DNA from: Enterobacter sp. RIT418
GTDB taxonomy: Bacteria; Pseudomonadota; Gammaproteobacteria; Enterobacterales; Enterobacteriaceae
Reading direction: 5' to 3'
DNA: 64,000 nt
NCBI RefSeq assembly: GCF_003057745.1
Contig: NZ_QBJD02000017.1
Span: 47,536-111,535, forward strand
Part shown: one piece after another, positions 27,450 through 37,173 of the stretch
Layout of the letters: each line of letters opens with the position of its first letter
Numbering within the stretch: the first letter of the stretch is position 1
Translations under genes and position numbers: made by a program
The notes under the pieces: model-generated
Told to the model about the DNA's origin: nothing
Databases searched by the model: none
Seen by the model: the letters and a program-made list of their open reading frames with translations, nothing else

Positions 27450-29135
27450 TTGAAAAAGGTTTGGCTTAACCGTTATCCCGCGGATGTCCCTGCGGAGATC
27501 AATCCTGACCGTTATCAATCCCTGGTTGAGTTATTTGAACACTCGGTGCGGCGCTACGCCGACCAGCCCGCGTTTGTGAACATGGGCGAGGTCATGACCT
27601 TCCGCAAGCTGGAAGAGCGCAGCCGGGCGTTTGCCGCCTATTTACAGGAAGGTCTGGGGCTGCAAAAAGGGGATCGCGTCGCGCTGATGATGCCGAACCT
27701 GCTGCAGTATCCGGTGGCGCTGTTCGGCATCCTGCGCGCCGGGATGATCGTCGTTAACGTCAACCCGCTCTACACCCCGCGCGAGCTGGAGCATCAGCTC
27801 AACGACAGCGGTGCCGCCGCCATTGTGATTGTGTCGAACTTTGCCCACACGCTGGAAAAAGTCGTCGAAAACACGCCGGTTAAGCACGTTATCCTGACGC
27901 GCATGGGTGACCAGCTTTCAACGGCCAAGGGGACGCTGGTCAACTTCGTCGTGAAATACGTGAAGCGCCTGGTGCCAAAGTATCATCTGCCGGATGCAAT
28001 TTCCTTCCGCAGCGCGCTGCACGCGGGCTATCGAATGCAGTATGTCAAACCGGACGTCGTGGCTGAAGACCTCGCGTTCCTGCAATACACCGGTGGGACG
28101 ACGGGGGTTGCGAAAGGCGCGATGCTCACGCACCGCAACATGCTGGCGAACCTTGAGCAGGTGAATGCGACCTACGGGCCGCTGCTGCACCCGGGCAAAG
28201 AGCTGGTGATCACCGCGCTGCCGCTGTACCACATTTTTGCGCTCACCATGAACTGCCTGCTGTTTATCGAGCTGGGCGGTCAGAACGTGCTGATCACCAA
28301 CCCGCGCGATATTCCGGGCCTGGTGAAAGAGCTGGCGAAATACCCGTTCACCGCCATGACCGGGGTGAATACCCTGTTCAATGCGCTGCTTAACAACAAA
28401 GAGTTCCAGCAGCTCGATTTCTCGACGCTGCACCTCTCCGCAGGCGGCGGCATGCCGGTTCAGCAGGCGGTCGCCGAGCGCTGGGTGAAGCTCACCGGAC
28501 AGTATCTGCTGGAAGGCTACGGCCTGACGGAGTGCGCGCCGCTGGTCAGCGTTAATCCTCACGACATCGACTACCACAGCGGCAGCATTGGCCTGCCCGT
28601 GCCCTCTACCGAAGCGAAGCTGGTGGACGATGACGATAATGAAGTTGCGCCGGGTGAGCCGGGTGAGCTGTGCGTGAAGGGGCCGCAGGTCATGCTCGGC
28701 TACTGGCAGCGGCCGGACGCTACGGATGAGATCATTAAGGACGGCTGGCTCCACACCGGGGATATCGCGGTGATGGATGACGAAGGCTTCCTGCGCATCG
28801 TCGATCGCAAAAAGGATATGATCCTCGTCTCCGGGTTTAACGTTTATCCAAACGAAATCGAAGACGTCGTGATGCAGCACCACGGCGTTCAGGAAGTGGC
28901 CGCCGTCGGCGTGCCGTCCGGCAGCAGCGGAGAGGCGGTGAAGATTTTTGTGGTGAAGAAAGATGCCGCCCTCACCGAAGAGGAGCTTGTCACGTTTTGC
29001 CGCCGCCAGCTTACGGGATATAAAGTGCCTAAGCTGGTTGAGTTCCGGAATGAACTGCCGAAATCGAACGTCGGGAAGATATTACGACGAGAATTACGTG
29101 ACGAAGCCCGTGCCAAAGTGGACAATAAGGACTGA
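27450..29135 (+). CDS. fadD: long-chain fatty acid CoA ligase FadD
   Basis: FadD activates imported long-chain fatty acids to acyl-CoA at the inner membrane through an acyl-AMP intermediate. The TTG at 27450 gives 561 residues, exactly as in E. coli, which also starts at TTG. GAGGTG lies upstream. The AMP-binding loop [12 protein letters not shown] is near residue 213, and the FACS signature region [17 protein letters not shown] begins near residue 430. The upstream FadR operator supports induction by fatty acids. The next gene is rnd. Confidence 0.97.
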   Translation: MKKVWLNRYPADVPAEINPDRYQSLVELFEHSVRRYADQPAFVNMGEVMTFRKLEERSRAFAAYLQEGLGLQKGDRVALMMPNLLQYPVALFGILRAGMIVVNVNPLYTPRELEHQLNDSGAAAIVIVSNFAHTLEKVVENTPVKHVILTRMGDQLSTAKGTLVNFVVKYVKRLVPKYHLPDAISFRSALHAGYRMQYVKPDVVAEDLAFLQYTGGTTGVAKGAMLTHRNMLANLEQVNATYGPLLHPGKELVITALPLYHIFALTMNCLLFIELGGQNVLITNPRDIPGLVKELAKYPFTAMTGVNTLFNALLNNKEFQQLDFSTLHLSAGGGMPVQQAVAERWVKLTGQYLLEGYGLTECAPLVSVNPHDIDYHSGSIGLPVPSTEAKLVDDDDNEVAPGEPGELCVKGPQVMLGYWQRPDATDEIIKDGWLHTGDIAVMDDEGFLRIVDRKKDMILVSGFNVYPNEIEDVVMQHHGVQEVAAVGVPSGSSGEAVKIFVVKKDAALTEEELVTFCRRQLTGYKVPKLVEFRNELPKSNVGKILRRELRDEARAKVDNKD

Positions 29136-29155
29136 GCTTCACGCTAATCGCCCAG

Positions 29156-29179
29156 ACGCCGGTTATGCCGGCGTTTTTT
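29156..29179 (+). terminator. hairpin plus T tract between fadD and rnd
   Basis: ACGCCGG/CCGGCGT with a short loop is followed by six T residues. It ends fadD. In E. coli a comparable stem and U-rich stretch lie in the rnd leader and are reported to matter for rnd translation. Here the element sits 27 bp before the rnd TTG start. Confidence 0.8.
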
Positions 29180-29206
29180 ATGGGCGCAAACAAAAGAGAA
29201 TCCGTT

Positions 29207-30334
29207 TTGAATTACCAGATTATCACCACTAACGACGAGCTGGCTTCGCTGTGCGAAGTGACGCGCGACTTTCCTGCCATCGCACTCGATACCGAGTTTG
29301 TTCGCACGCGCACCTACTACCCGCAGCTGGGCCTGATCCAGATGTATGACGGAAAGCATGTGTCGCTGATCGATCCGCTCGGCATTACCGACTGGTCACC
29401 GATGCGCGATCTGCTGCTCGATACTGCCGTGACCAAATACCTGCACGCAGGCAGTGAAGATCTGGAAGTGTTCCTGAATACCTTTGGCATTATGCCGCAG
29501 CCGCTTATCGATACGCAGATCCTCGCGGCCTTCAGCAATCGCCCGCTCTCCTGGGGCTTTGCGGCGATGGTAGAGGAGTACACGGGGGTGGCGCTGGATA
29601 AAAGCGAATCCCGTACCGACTGGCTGGCCCGTCCGCTGACCGAGCGTCAGCTTGAATACGCGGCGGCAGACGTTTTCTACCTCCTGCCGATTGCCGGACA
29701 GCTAATGAAAGAAGCGGAAGCCTCCGGCTGGCTGGATGCGGCGCTGGACGAGTGCCGCATGACGCAGCAGCGTCGACAGGAAGTGGTTGACCCAAAACAA
29801 GCGTGGCGCGACATCACCAACGCGTGGCAGCTGCGCACCCGCCAGCTCGCCTGCCTTCAGCTGCTGGCAGACTGGCGCCTGCGCAAAGCGCGCGAGCGCG
29901 ACCTGGCCGTGAACTTCGTTGTGCGTGAAGAACATCTGTGGGCGGTTGCTCGCTATATGCCAACCAGTCTGGGCGAGCTGGACAGCATCGGTCTTTCCGG
30001 GAGCGAAATTCGCTTCCACGGGAAAACGCTGCTGGCGCTGGTGGCGCAGGCGCAGCAAACGGCGGATGAAGACCTGCCGGAGCCACTGCTGAACCTGATG
30101 GATATGCCGGGCTATCGCAAGGCGTTTAAGGACATTAAAGCGCTGGTACAGGCGGTGGCAACGGAAAGCAAGCTGAGCGCGGAGCTGCTGGCCTCGCGTC
30201 GTCAGATTAACCAGCTGCTGAACTGGCACTGGAAGCTGAAGCCGCAGAGCGGGCTGCCGGAGATGGTGGCGGGATGGCGGGGTGAATTGATGGCCGATCG
30301 CCTGAATACGCTGCTGGAAGGTTATCCACGCTAA
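29207..30334 (+). CDS. rnd: ribonuclease D (Rnd)
   Basis: RNase D is a DEDDy 3'-5' exoribonuclease that trims tRNA precursors. The TTG at 29207 gives 375 residues, as in E. coli, whose rnd also begins with UUG. The catalytic acids are present: Asp28 and Glu30 (ALDTEF), Asp85 (AGSED), Tyr151 and Asp155 (EYAAAD). The catalytic domain is followed by two HRDC domains (about 210-290 and 300-375). An ATG at 29180 (codon 6 of a longer frame) gives an N terminus unlike the family. Confidence 0.95.
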   Translation: MNYQIITTNDELASLCEVTRDFPAIALDTEFVRTRTYYPQLGLIQMYDGKHVSLIDPLGITDWSPMRDLLLDTAVTKYLHAGSEDLEVFLNTFGIMPQPLIDTQILAAFSNRPLSWGFAAMVEEYTGVALDKSESRTDWLARPLTERQLEYAAADVFYLLPIAGQLMKEAEASGWLDAALDECRMTQQRRQEVVDPKQAWRDITNAWQLRTRQLACLQLLADWRLRKARERDLAVNFVVREEHLWAVARYMPTSLGELDSIGLSGSEIRFHGKTLLALVAQAQQTADEDLPEPLLNLMDMPGYRKAFKDIKALVQAVATESKLSAELLASRRQINQLLNWHWKLKPQSGLPEMVAGWRGELMADRLNTLLEGYPR

Positions 30335-30337
30335 AAA

Positions 30338-30396
30338 ATATGCCGGGCGCTGTGCCCGGCATATTCACCCGGTGGCGCTGTGCCTACCGGGGCTAC
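30338..30396. repeat. terminator hairpin and REP-type palindrome between rnd and minE
   Basis: A stem ATGCCGGGC/GCCCGGCAT (30340-30362) follows the rnd stop, preceded by A residues, so it could serve both convergent genes. Next to it, ACCCGGTGGCGCTGTGCC plus TACCGGGGCTAC (30367-30396) has the form of an enterobacterial REP unit. Similar units recur at 37131, 41419 and 48367. Confidence 0.75.
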
Positions 30397-30411
30397 GAAA
30401 TCACAAACGGA

Positions 30412-30678
30412 TTAACGCGACTCTTCCGCTTCCGGCAGCGTCACGTTCAGCTCCAGAATCGAAATATCCCCGTCTTTCTGCTCAAGCTGTACGGTGACCA
30501 TTTCCGGGTCAATCTGCACGTATTTACAGATCACTTCCAGAATGTCCTTACGCAGCTGCGGCAGGTAGTGCGGCTCGGCGTCGCTGCGGCGTCGCTCCGC
30601 AACGATGATTTGCAGACGTTCTTTTGCGATGTTGGCGGTGCTTTTTTTCCGCGAGAGAAAAAAGTCCAGTAATGCCAT
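30412..30678 (-). CDS. minE: cell division topological factor MinE
   Basis: MinE drives pole-to-pole oscillation of MinCD by stimulating MinD ATPase. The 88-residue protein has the membrane-targeting N terminus [16 protein letters not shown], the anti-MinCD/contact helix region (about residues 12-31) and the C-terminal topological-specificity domain, including [15 protein letters not shown]. It is the last gene of minCDE, 3 bp after minD. Confidence 0.97.
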
Positions 30679-30681
30679 AAC

Positions 30682-31494
30682 TTATCCTCCGAACAGGCGT
30701 TTGAGGAAACCTTTCTTCTCTTCTTCAATGAAGCGGAAAGGACGTTCTTCTCCCAGCAGACGGTCAACGGTATCCGCATACGCTTTACCCGCGTCTGCCA
30801 TGGTATCCAGGATCACGGGCTCGCCCTGGTTAGAGGCGCGCAGTACGGACTGATCTTCCGGGATCACGCCGACCAGCTTAATGCGCAGGATCTCCAGCAC
30901 GTCTTCCATGCTCAGCATGTCACCTTTGTTTACGCGGCCCGGGTTGTAGCGGGTCAGCAGCAGGTGCTCTTTAATCGGTTCCTGGCCATTTTCCGCGCGG
31001 CGGGACTTTGAGGCCAGGATGCCGAGAATACGGTCAGAGTCACGTACAGAGGAGACTTCAGGGTTGGTGGTGATAATCGCTTCATCGGCGAAGTACAGCG
31101 CCATGAGGGCACCGGTTTCGATACCGGCAGGGGAGTCGCAGACAACAAAGTCGAACTCCATCTTTTTCAGCTCTTCAAGGACCTTTTCCACGCCTTCACG
31201 TGTCAGCGCGTCTTTATCACGCGTCTGAGAAGCGGGAAGGATATAGAGGTTCTCGGTGCGCTTGTCTTTAATCAGCGCCTGGTTGAGCGTGGCATCACCC
31301 TGAATGACGTTAACGAAGTCATAGACGACGCGGCGCTCACAGCCCATGATCAGGTCCAGGTTACGTAAGCCGATATCAAAATCGATAACGACCGTTTTCT
31401 TTCCCTTCTGGGCCAAACCTGTAGCGATGGCCGCGCTGGAGGTGGTCTTGCCAACGCCTCCTTTACCCGAAGTCACAACAATAATGCGTGCCAT
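30682..31494 (-). CDS. minD: septum-site ATPase MinD
   Basis: MinD is a ParA-type ATPase that recruits MinC to the membrane and, with MinE, positions the division site. The 270-residue protein has the deviant Walker A motif KGGVGKTT (about residues 10-17), the FDIGLRNLD switch near residue 38 and the C-terminal amphipathic membrane-targeting helix ending KKGFLKRLFGG. It lies 23 bp after minC. Confidence 0.98.
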   Translation of the reverse strand: MARIIVVTSGKGGVGKTTSSAAIATGLAQKGKKTVVIDFDIGLRNLDLIMGCERRVVYDFVNVIQGDATLNQALIKDKRTENLYILPASQTRDKDALTREGVEKVLEELKKMEFDFVVCDSPAGIETGALMALYFADEAIITTNPEVSSVRDSDRILGILASKSRRAENGQEPIKEHLLLTRYNPGRVNKGDMLSMEDVLEILRIKLVGVIPEDQSVLRASNQGEPVILDTMADAGKAYADTVDRLLGEERPFRFIEEEKKGFLKRLFGG

Positions 31495-31517
31495 AGAAAT
31501 TCCTTGTTAAAAAGGGA

Positions 31518-32225
31518 TCAATTCAACGGTTGAACGGTCAAAGCGTTATCTGCCAGCTGCAGACGCGCCGCTTTGCCATAAAATTCGGCTGGGATTTTAT
31601 CGCTCAGCCAATATTCACCTGCAATGGAAACCAGTTCCGCCGTCAGGTGAGTACAAAATATTTGTGCCTCTCGATCGCCGCTCGCGCCCGCGAGTGCTCT
31701 GCCACGCATCATACCGTAGACGTGTATGTTGCCATCCGCAATCAGTTCAGCGCCAGCGCTAACGTGGCTGGTGACAATCAAATCAGAGTTTGGCGCATAA
31801 ATTCGCTGACCGGAACGAACCGGCACATCAATCAATCGCGTTTTTGTGAGTTGCGTAACGTTTTGTACCGCAGGCGGCGGTGTTTGAGCGGCGGCGGGCG
31901 CAGAACGGGGCGCTTTTTCCTTACCTTCGGTGAGAAGCGGTAGACCCGCGCGTTCAATTTCCGCTTTCAGCTCAACGTCCTTGCAGCCGCTGATGCCGAC
32001 AATGCGCAGCCCTGTCGATGACACGGCCTGCTGAAGCTGATTCCAGTTGACGGGCGAATGAAGATCGCTGACGTTGACCACAACAGGGGCGTGCTTAAGA
32101 AAAGTGGGAGCCTGGGCGATTTTGTCTTCTAACGCCTGACGAATAACCTCGGGTTTTGCATCGTGCAAATGTACCACTGATAAGGTGAAGCTACTGCCTT
32201 TAAGCTCGATGGGCGTGTTTGACAT
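31518..32225 (-). CDS. minC: septum-site inhibitor MinC
   Basis: MinC blocks FtsZ polymerisation away from midcell. The 235-residue protein has an N-terminal FtsZ-inhibiting domain (about 1-105), an Ala/Pro-rich linker (about 106-125) and a C-terminal beta-helix that binds MinD (RSGQRIYAP onward, with [18 protein letters not shown]). The ATG at 32225 starts [10 protein letters not shown] as in E. coli. The linker accounts for the small length difference from the E. coli protein (231). It is the first gene of the operon and is divergent from ycgL. Confidence 0.97.
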   Translation of the reverse strand: MSNTPIELKGSSFTLSVVHLHDAKPEVIRQALEDKIAQAPTFLKHAPVVVNVSDLHSPVNWNQLQQAVSSTGLRIVGISGCKDVELKAEIERAGLPLLTEGKEKAPRSAPAAAQTPPPAVQNVTQLTKTRLIDVPVRSGQRIYAPNSDLIVTSHVSAGAELIADGNIHVYGMMRGRALAGASGDREAQIFCTHLTAELVSIAGEYWLSDKIPAEFYGKAARLQLADNALTVQPLN

Positions 32226-32348
32226 CCTGGCCTTACTCAATTTGCTATTAACCGCAGCAACGCGCTGCGATATTCCGAAGAGTATCAGGCATGTTATAGT
32301 CAGGAGTATATTGAGGCAAGCCGCCACCCATTAATTCAGAGTAAAAAC

Positions 32349-32624
32349 ATGTTTTGTGTGATCTACAGAAGTACAAGCCGTGACCAGACCTACCTTTATG
32401 TCGAAAAGAAAGACGATTTTTCACGCGTGCCTGAAGAATTAATGAAGAGTTTCGGGCGCCCGCAGCTGGCGATGCTGCTGCCGCTGGACGGTCGTAAAAA
32501 ATTGGTCAATGCTGATTTGGAAAAAGTAAAAATGGCCTTAACCGATCAAGGCTATTATTTACAGCTTCCACCCCCGCCCGAGAATTTATTAAAACAGCAC
32601 CTTGAGGTGAACGGAAAGAAATAG
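32349..32624 (+). CDS. ycgL: YcgL family protein
   Basis: The 91-residue protein begins [24 protein letters not shown] and contains [15 protein letters not shown]. These are hallmarks of the YcgL fold, known from a structure but without an established function. The start matches the MFC form inside the longer E. coli annotation. It is divergent from minC and followed by ycgM. Confidence 0.92.
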   Translation: MFCVIYRSTSRDQTYLYVEKKDDFSRVPEELMKSFGRPQLAMLLPLDGRKKLVNADLEKVKMALTDQGYYLQLPPPPENLLKQHLEVNGKK

Positions 32625-32671
32625 ATCCGCGGACGTTCGGGCGTAACACAACAACCGTTTAGGGAGCGACC

Positions 32672-33331
32672 ATGTATCAACATCATAACTGGCAGGGCGC
32701 ATTGCTGGATTATCCCGTAAGCAAAGTGGTTTGCGTGGGCAGTAACTATGCAAAACATATCCAGGAAATGGGCAGTGCGACGCCGGAAGAGCCGGTGCTG
32801 TTTATCAAGCCGGAAACCGCGCTGTGCGATCTCCGCCAGCCGCTGGTACTGCCGCAGGGGCTGGGGTCCGTTCATCATGAGGTAGAGCTGGCGGTGCTGA
32901 TTGGCGCGACGCTGCGTCAGGCCTCCGAAGAGCATGTGCAGAAAGCGATCGCCGGCTACGGCGTGGCGCTGGATCTCACCCTGCGCGACGTGCAGGGAAA
33001 AATGAAAAAGGCGGGGCAGCCGTGGGAAAAGGCCAAGGCGTTTGACAACGCATGCCCGATTTCCGGTTTTATTCCTGCGGCAGATTTTGAGGGCGACCCG
33101 CAAAATACCGCGCTCGGCCTGAAGATCAACGGCCAGGTGCGACAGCAGGGCACGACGGCAGACATGATCCACAAGATCGTGCCGCTGATAGCCTACATGA
33201 GCCGCTTCTTTACCCTGAAGCCGGGCGATGTGGTCCTGACCGGCACGCCGGAAGGCGTGGGCCCGCTGAGCGTCGGTGACGAACTGGAGCTCAGTTTTAA
33301 CGGCCTGTCGCTGAAAACCCGCGTGCTGTAA
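32672..33331 (+). CDS. ycgM: fumarylacetoacetate hydrolase-family protein YcgM
   Basis: The 219-residue protein belongs to the fumarylacetoacetate hydrolase superfamily, whose members open or decarboxylate acyl-pyruvate-type substrates with a divalent metal. Family landmarks are VGSNYAKHIQEM near the N terminus, the metal-binding acids in VHHEVELAVLIG, and TGTPEGVGPLSVGDELE near the end. Length equals E. coli YcgM. The true substrate is not certain from sequence. An AGGGAG site precedes the ATG. Confidence 0.92.
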   Translation: MYQHHNWQGALLDYPVSKVVCVGSNYAKHIQEMGSATPEEPVLFIKPETALCDLRQPLVLPQGLGSVHHEVELAVLIGATLRQASEEHVQKAIAGYGVALDLTLRDVQGKMKKAGQPWEKAKAFDNACPISGFIPAADFEGDPQNTALGLKINGQVRQQGTTADMIHKIVPLIAYMSRFFTLKPGDVVLTGTPEGVGPLSVGDELELSFNGLSLKTRVL

Positions 33332-33424
33332 AAGCCTCTTGCCGCCGTGAAAGGGCGGCAAAACTTGCATCATCGTGCCAGACTCGTTATAAGGTGCGCT
33401 TTCTTTTGACGTGTGGACATCCTG

Positions 33425-33865
33425 ATGAACGAACTCCCTTTCTGGCAAACCAAAACGCTTGACGACATGACGGACGCGGAGTGGGAATCGCTGTGTGACG
33501 GCTGCGGGCAGTGCTGCCTGCACAAGCTGATGGATGAAGACACCGACGAAATCTATTTCACCAACGTCGCCTGCAAGCAGCTCAACATCAAAACCTGCCA
33601 GTGCCGCAACTACGAGCGCCGCTTTGAGTTTGAGCCAGACTGCATCAAATTAACCCGCGATAACCTGCCGACGTTCGAATGGCTGCCGCACACCTGCGCA
33701 TACCGCCTGCTGGCGGAAGGGAAGGCGTTGCCGGCCTGGCATCCGCTGCTGACGGGGTCTAAAGCGGCGATGCACGGCGAGCGGATTTCCGTGCGCCACA
33801 TTGCGGTGAAAGAGTCCGAGGTGCAGGACTGGGAAGATCACATCATGAATCACCCCACCCGTTGA
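33425..33865 (+). CDS. ycgN: YkgJ/UPF0260-type cysteine cluster protein YcgN
   Basis: The protein (146 residues from ATG 33425; a GTG at 33413 would add four) has the cysteine cluster CDGCGQCC at about residues 25-32, plus the later cysteines [11 protein letters not shown] and CIKL, NTCAYRL type. The family probably binds iron-sulfur or zinc; its role is unknown. It matches E. coli YcgN, with the usual place after ycgM. A strong terminator follows. Confidence 0.9.
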   Translation: MNELPFWQTKTLDDMTDAEWESLCDGCGQCCLHKLMDEDTDEIYFTNVACKQLNIKTCQCRNYERRFEFEPDCIKLTRDNLPTFEWLPHTCAYRLLAEGKALPAWHPLLTGSKAAMHGERISVRHIAVKESEVQDWEDHIMNHPTR

Positions 33866-33869
33866 GATG

Positions 33870-33896
33870 AAAAAACCCGCCGAGGCGGGTTTTTTA
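33870..33896 (+). terminator. rho-independent terminator after ycgN
   Basis: AAAAAACCCGCC/GGCGGGTTTTTT, with a two-base loop region and flanking A and T runs, lies 5 bp after the ycgN stop and could work in both directions. Confidence 0.9.
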
Positions 33897-33924
33897 TTGT
33901 GGCCGTGCGGCCTGATGCGCTCAT

Positions 33925-33952
33925 CCTAACCCTCTCGCACGGGAGAGGGCGC
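33925..33952. repeat. CCCTCTC...GAGAGGG palindromic repeat
   Basis: A 7-bp perfect inverted repeat (33930-33936 and 33943-33949) is preceded by CATCCTAA. This type of CCCTCTC/GAGAGGG palindrome recurs between genes in many enterobacterial chromosomes. It sits at the 3' end of dsbB and may help end its message. Confidence 0.55.
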
Positions 33953-33965
33953 AAACGCTACGCTT

Positions 33966-34496
33966 TTATCTTCCGAACAGATCGCGTTTCTTCGGTTTAA
34001 ACGCCTGGGCAACCAGCACCAGCAGGGCAACCGCGAAGTAGGCGACAAAAATGCCCACCAGCCACTGCGGCATCTCCAGCGTTAAAAATTCCCACTGGCG
34101 AACGGAGCAATCACCGGACGCGACGAACACCTGCGGCAGCCATTTGTCCAGCGGCAGCCATCCCGGGAAGCGGGCCGCGAAATCGCAGGTCATGAACGGC
34201 GACGGATGCAGCTGCATCATGGTGTGCTGCCAGGCAAGCTCAATGCCTTTCCACGCGCTGTAAAGCCAGATAGCGATACCGGCATAGCGAAGCGGGGATT
34301 TCGGCGCAATGGCACCCACCAGACCCGCGCCCATAATGCCGAACAGCGCGCAGCGCTCGTAGATGCACAGCACGCAGGGCTTGAGGCCCATCACGTGCTG
34401 GAACCACAGCGCGACCATTTCCAGCGCAAAGGCGGTCAGGGCCATCAACAACCACGCTCCGCGACCGCGGGAGCACTGGTTTAAAAATCTCAACAT
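33966..34496 (-). CDS. dsbB: disulfide bond oxidoreductase DsbB
   Basis: DsbB reoxidises DsbA and passes electrons to quinone in the inner membrane. The 176-residue protein has four membrane helices and both redox pairs: Cys41/Cys44 (CVLC) in the first periplasmic loop, and Cys104 and Cys130 in the second. Positions are the same as in E. coli. The ATG at 34496 gives the E. coli N terminus MLRFLNQCS; the one two codons earlier would add residues not present there. It is followed (upstream on this strand) by nhaB. Confidence 0.96.
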   Translation of the reverse strand: MLRFLNQCSRGRGAWLLMALTAFALEMVALWFQHVMGLKPCVLCIYERCALFGIMGAGLVGAIAPKSPLRYAGIAIWLYSAWKGIELAWQHTMMQLHPSPFMTCDFAARFPGWLPLDKWLPQVFVASGDCSVRQWEFLTLEMPQWLVGIFVAYFAVALLVLVAQAFKPKKRDLFGR

Positions 34497-34639
34497 AATC
34501 ATTTCCCTGGAACATGCTTAGAAAGCGCAGTGTAAACCAATTCGTTTTTCGCGCCACCCGAACCTGAAGAAATAAAGCGTAATCGGATGTTTATCGTGCG
34601 AAAAGCCAAACGGGCAGCGAACTGCCCGAAACATAAGGT

Positions 34640-36178
34640 TTAAGGCGCAGCAAGTATACCCGCTTGTATTAACCATTGCGTATAGGGAATGAGGGTAATT
34701 TTGACGCACAGCAGCCCGACCAGGGTTAACACCAGCGTGTACGGCAGCGCCATCCAGACCATTCTTCCATAAGAAAGTCGTATGAGTGGCGCCAGCGCGG
34801 AGGTCAGCAGGAACAGGAATGCGGCCTGTCCGTTTGGCGTTGCTACCGACGGCAGGTTCGTTCCGGTGTTGATCGCCACCGCCAGCAGCTCAAACTGACC
34901 GGCGCTAATCGTCCCGTGCTCCATCGCCGCTTTTGCCTCGTTGATGTAGACCGTACCGACAAATACGTTATCCGAAATCGACGAGAGCAGGCCGTTGAAC
35001 AAATAAAACAGCGTCAGCTGCGCATCCGTCTCCGCCTGCAGCACGTAGGCAATAATCGGCGAAAACAGCTGCTGGTCGATAATGACCGCCACAACGGCGA
35101 AAAATACGGCCAGCAGGGCGGTAAACGGCAGGGCTTCGGTAAACGCTTTGCCGATGGCGTGCTCGTCCGTTACGCCGGTAAAGGTGGTAGCCAGAATGAT
35201 AACGGAAAGCCCAATCAGGCCGACTTCGGCAAGGTGAAACGCCAGCGCCGCAATCAGCCACAGGCCAATCACGCCCTGGGCGACAAGGCGCAGCGTCTCC
35301 TGGCGGGTGCGCTGGCTGCGGCTCTGCCGGTCGAACTTTTCCAGCTCCTGGCGCACCGGCTCCGGCAGCTGCGCGCCGTAGCCGAATGCCTTGAAGCGCT
35401 CCACCAGGATGCAGGTGGCGATCCCGCAGGCTAATACCGGCACGCTGACCGGCGCCACGCGCAGGAAGAACTCGCCGAAGTTCCAGCCCATCGCTTTGGC
35501 GATGATCAGGTTTTGCGGCTCGCCCACCATGGTCATCACGCCGCCCAGCGCAGTACCCACGCCCGCGTGCATCATCAGGCTGCGCAGGAACGCGCGGAAC
35601 TGCTCGAGCACCTCACGGTTGTGTACGTCCACATGGCTGTCGTCCTGAAGATCTTCTCCCGGACGAGACGAGGCCACGCGGTGATAAATGCCGTAAAACC
35701 CGACGGCGACGCTAATCACCACCGCAACCACCGTCAGCGCGTCAAGAAACGCGGACAGGAAGGCGGCGGCCAGGCAGAAGGCCACGGACAGCATTGTTTT
35801 AGACGGAATGCTCAGCAGCAGGCGGGTGAAGATAAACAGCAGCAGCTGCTTCATAAAGTAGATCCCCGCCACCATAAACATCAGCAGCAGCAGAACCTCA
35901 AGATTGCTCGCCAGTTCTTCTTTAACGTGTTCGGCACTGGTCATGCCGATGGCGACTGCTTCAAATGCCAGCAGTCCGCCCGAAAGCAGCGGATAGCATT
36001 TCAGCGCCATCGCCAGCGTGAAGATAAATTCACCCACCAGCAGCCACCCGGCAGCGAAAGGGTTAACCAGAAAGAGAAGGGGATTGACCGCCAGGAAGAC
36101 CAGCAGCGTCAGTTTGTACCAGTCAGGTGACTGACCTAAAAAGTTGCGCCACAGAGCGCGTCCAACAGAAATTTCCAC
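34640..36178 (-). CDS. nhaB: Na+/H+ antiporter NhaB
   Basis: NhaB expels sodium in exchange for protons at the inner membrane. The 512-residue protein has about 12 hydrophobic helices, with conserved segments such as [18 protein letters not shown] (residues near 145-160), [13 protein letters not shown] and [17 protein letters not shown]. It is divergent from fadR with 172 bp between starts, as in E. coli. Confidence 0.96.
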   Translation of the reverse strand: MEISVGRALWRNFLGQSPDWYKLTLLVFLAVNPLLFLVNPFAAGWLLVGEFIFTLAMALKCYPLLSGGLLAFEAVAIGMTSAEHVKEELASNLEVLLLLMFMVAGIYFMKQLLLFIFTRLLLSIPSKTMLSVAFCLAAAFLSAFLDALTVVAVVISVAVGFYGIYHRVASSRPGEDLQDDSHVDVHNREVLEQFRAFLRSLMMHAGVGTALGGVMTMVGEPQNLIIAKAMGWNFGEFFLRVAPVSVPVLACGIATCILVERFKAFGYGAQLPEPVRQELEKFDRQSRSQRTRQETLRLVAQGVIGLWLIAALAFHLAEVGLIGLSVIILATTFTGVTDEHAIGKAFTEALPFTALLAVFFAVVAVIIDQQLFSPIIAYVLQAETDAQLTLFYLFNGLLSSISDNVFVGTVYINEAKAAMEHGTISAGQFELLAVAINTGTNLPSVATPNGQAAFLFLLTSALAPLIRLSYGRMVWMALPYTLVLTLVGLLCVKITLIPYTQWLIQAGILAAP

Positions 36179-36350
36179 GACAGATGTCCTTCACCGTCAA
36201 CGAAGACAAAACATCAGTATACGCCGTCGCGTAAATTTCATAAAAATGAAACGACGATCCCTCTTTTCTCTCCTTGCTGCGCTATCTGCCTCTGCCCGCC
36301 TCTGGTATGATGAGTGCCATTTGCTAAAGCTGTGTAATGGAAATCTCACT

Positions 36351-37070
36351 ATGGTTATTAAGGCGCAGAGCCCGGCGGGTTTCGCGGAAGAGTACATCAT
36401 TGAAAGCATCTGGAATAATCGTTTCCCCGCGGGATCAATTCTACCTGCTGAACGCGAACTCTCTGAACTGATTGGCGTCACCCGCACCACGCTGCGCGAA
36501 GTGCTGCAGCGCCTGGCGCGCGATGGATGGCTGACCATTCAGCACGGCAAGCCAACCAAGGTGAACAACTTCTGGGAAACCTCCGGGCTGAATATTCTTG
36601 AAACGCTCGCGCGCCTTGACCACGAGAGCGTGCCGCAGCTGATTGATAACCTGCTCTCTGTGCGTACCAACATCTCCACTATCTTTATCCGCACCGCGTT
36701 TCGCCAGCATCCTGAAGACGCGCTTAAGGTGCTGGCCAGCGCCAACGAGGTGGAAGATCATGCCGATGCGTTCGCGACGCTCGACTACAACATTTTCCGC
36801 GGCCTGGCGTTCGCCTCCGGCAACCCCATTTATGGCCTGATTCTTAACGGCATGAAGGGGCTCTACACCCGCATTGGCCGCCACTATTTTGCCAACCCGG
36901 AAGCCCGCAGCCTGGCGCTGGGGTTCTATCACAAGCTGAGCGAACTCTGTTCCTCCGCCCAGCACGATCGGGTGTATGACACCGTTCGTTGCTACGGACG
37001 TGACTCCGGCGAGATCTGGCACCGGATGCAGAAGACCCTGCCGGGTGATTTAGCGATTCAGACGCGCTAA
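36351..37070 (+). CDS. fadR: fatty acid metabolism regulator FadR
   Basis: FadR represses fatty-acid degradation genes (including fadD in this window) and activates fabA/fabB. Long-chain acyl-CoA releases it from DNA. The 239-residue protein has a GntR-type winged helix (about residues 1-72, recognition region [20 protein letters not shown]) and a helical acyl-CoA-binding domain. Length equals E. coli FadR. Upstream in-frame starts are rejected because the ATG at 36351 reproduces the known N terminus [15 protein letters not shown]. Confidence 0.97.
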   Translation: MVIKAQSPAGFAEEYIIESIWNNRFPAGSILPAERELSELIGVTRTTLREVLQRLARDGWLTIQHGKPTKVNNFWETSGLNILETLARLDHESVPQLIDNLLSVRTNISTIFIRTAFRQHPEDALKVLASANEVEDHADAFATLDYNIFRGLAFASGNPIYGLILNGMKGLYTRIGRHYFANPEARSLALGFYHKLSELCSSAQHDRVYDTVRCYGRDSGEIWHRMQKTLPGDLAIQTR

Positions 37071-37075
37071 AAGAA

Positions 37076-37102
37076 AAACCTCTCGAATGAGAGGTTTTTT
37101 TT
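37076..37102 (+). terminator. rho-independent terminator after fadR
   Basis: AAACCTCTC/GAGAGGTTT with a GAAT loop runs into T residues, 5 bp after the stop. Confidence 0.9.
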
Positions 37103-37130
37103 CGTCGTGTGGCGCTGCCTACAAACTCCA

Positions 37131-37160
37131 TAGGCCGGCAAGGCGCAGCCGCCACCCGGC
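37131..37160. repeat. REP-type palindrome between fadR and ycgB
   Basis: TAGGCCGGCAAGGCGCAGCC plus GCCACCCGGC has the mismatched-palindrome form of an enterobacterial REP unit and lies between the convergent 3' ends of fadR and ycgB. Confidence 0.75.
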
Positions 37161-37173
37161 TCAAGAGCCTCCA

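Noticed and set aside
27918..28883. 321-codon minus-strand frame
   Set aside because: Antisense to fadD, an intact gene of exact E. coli length.
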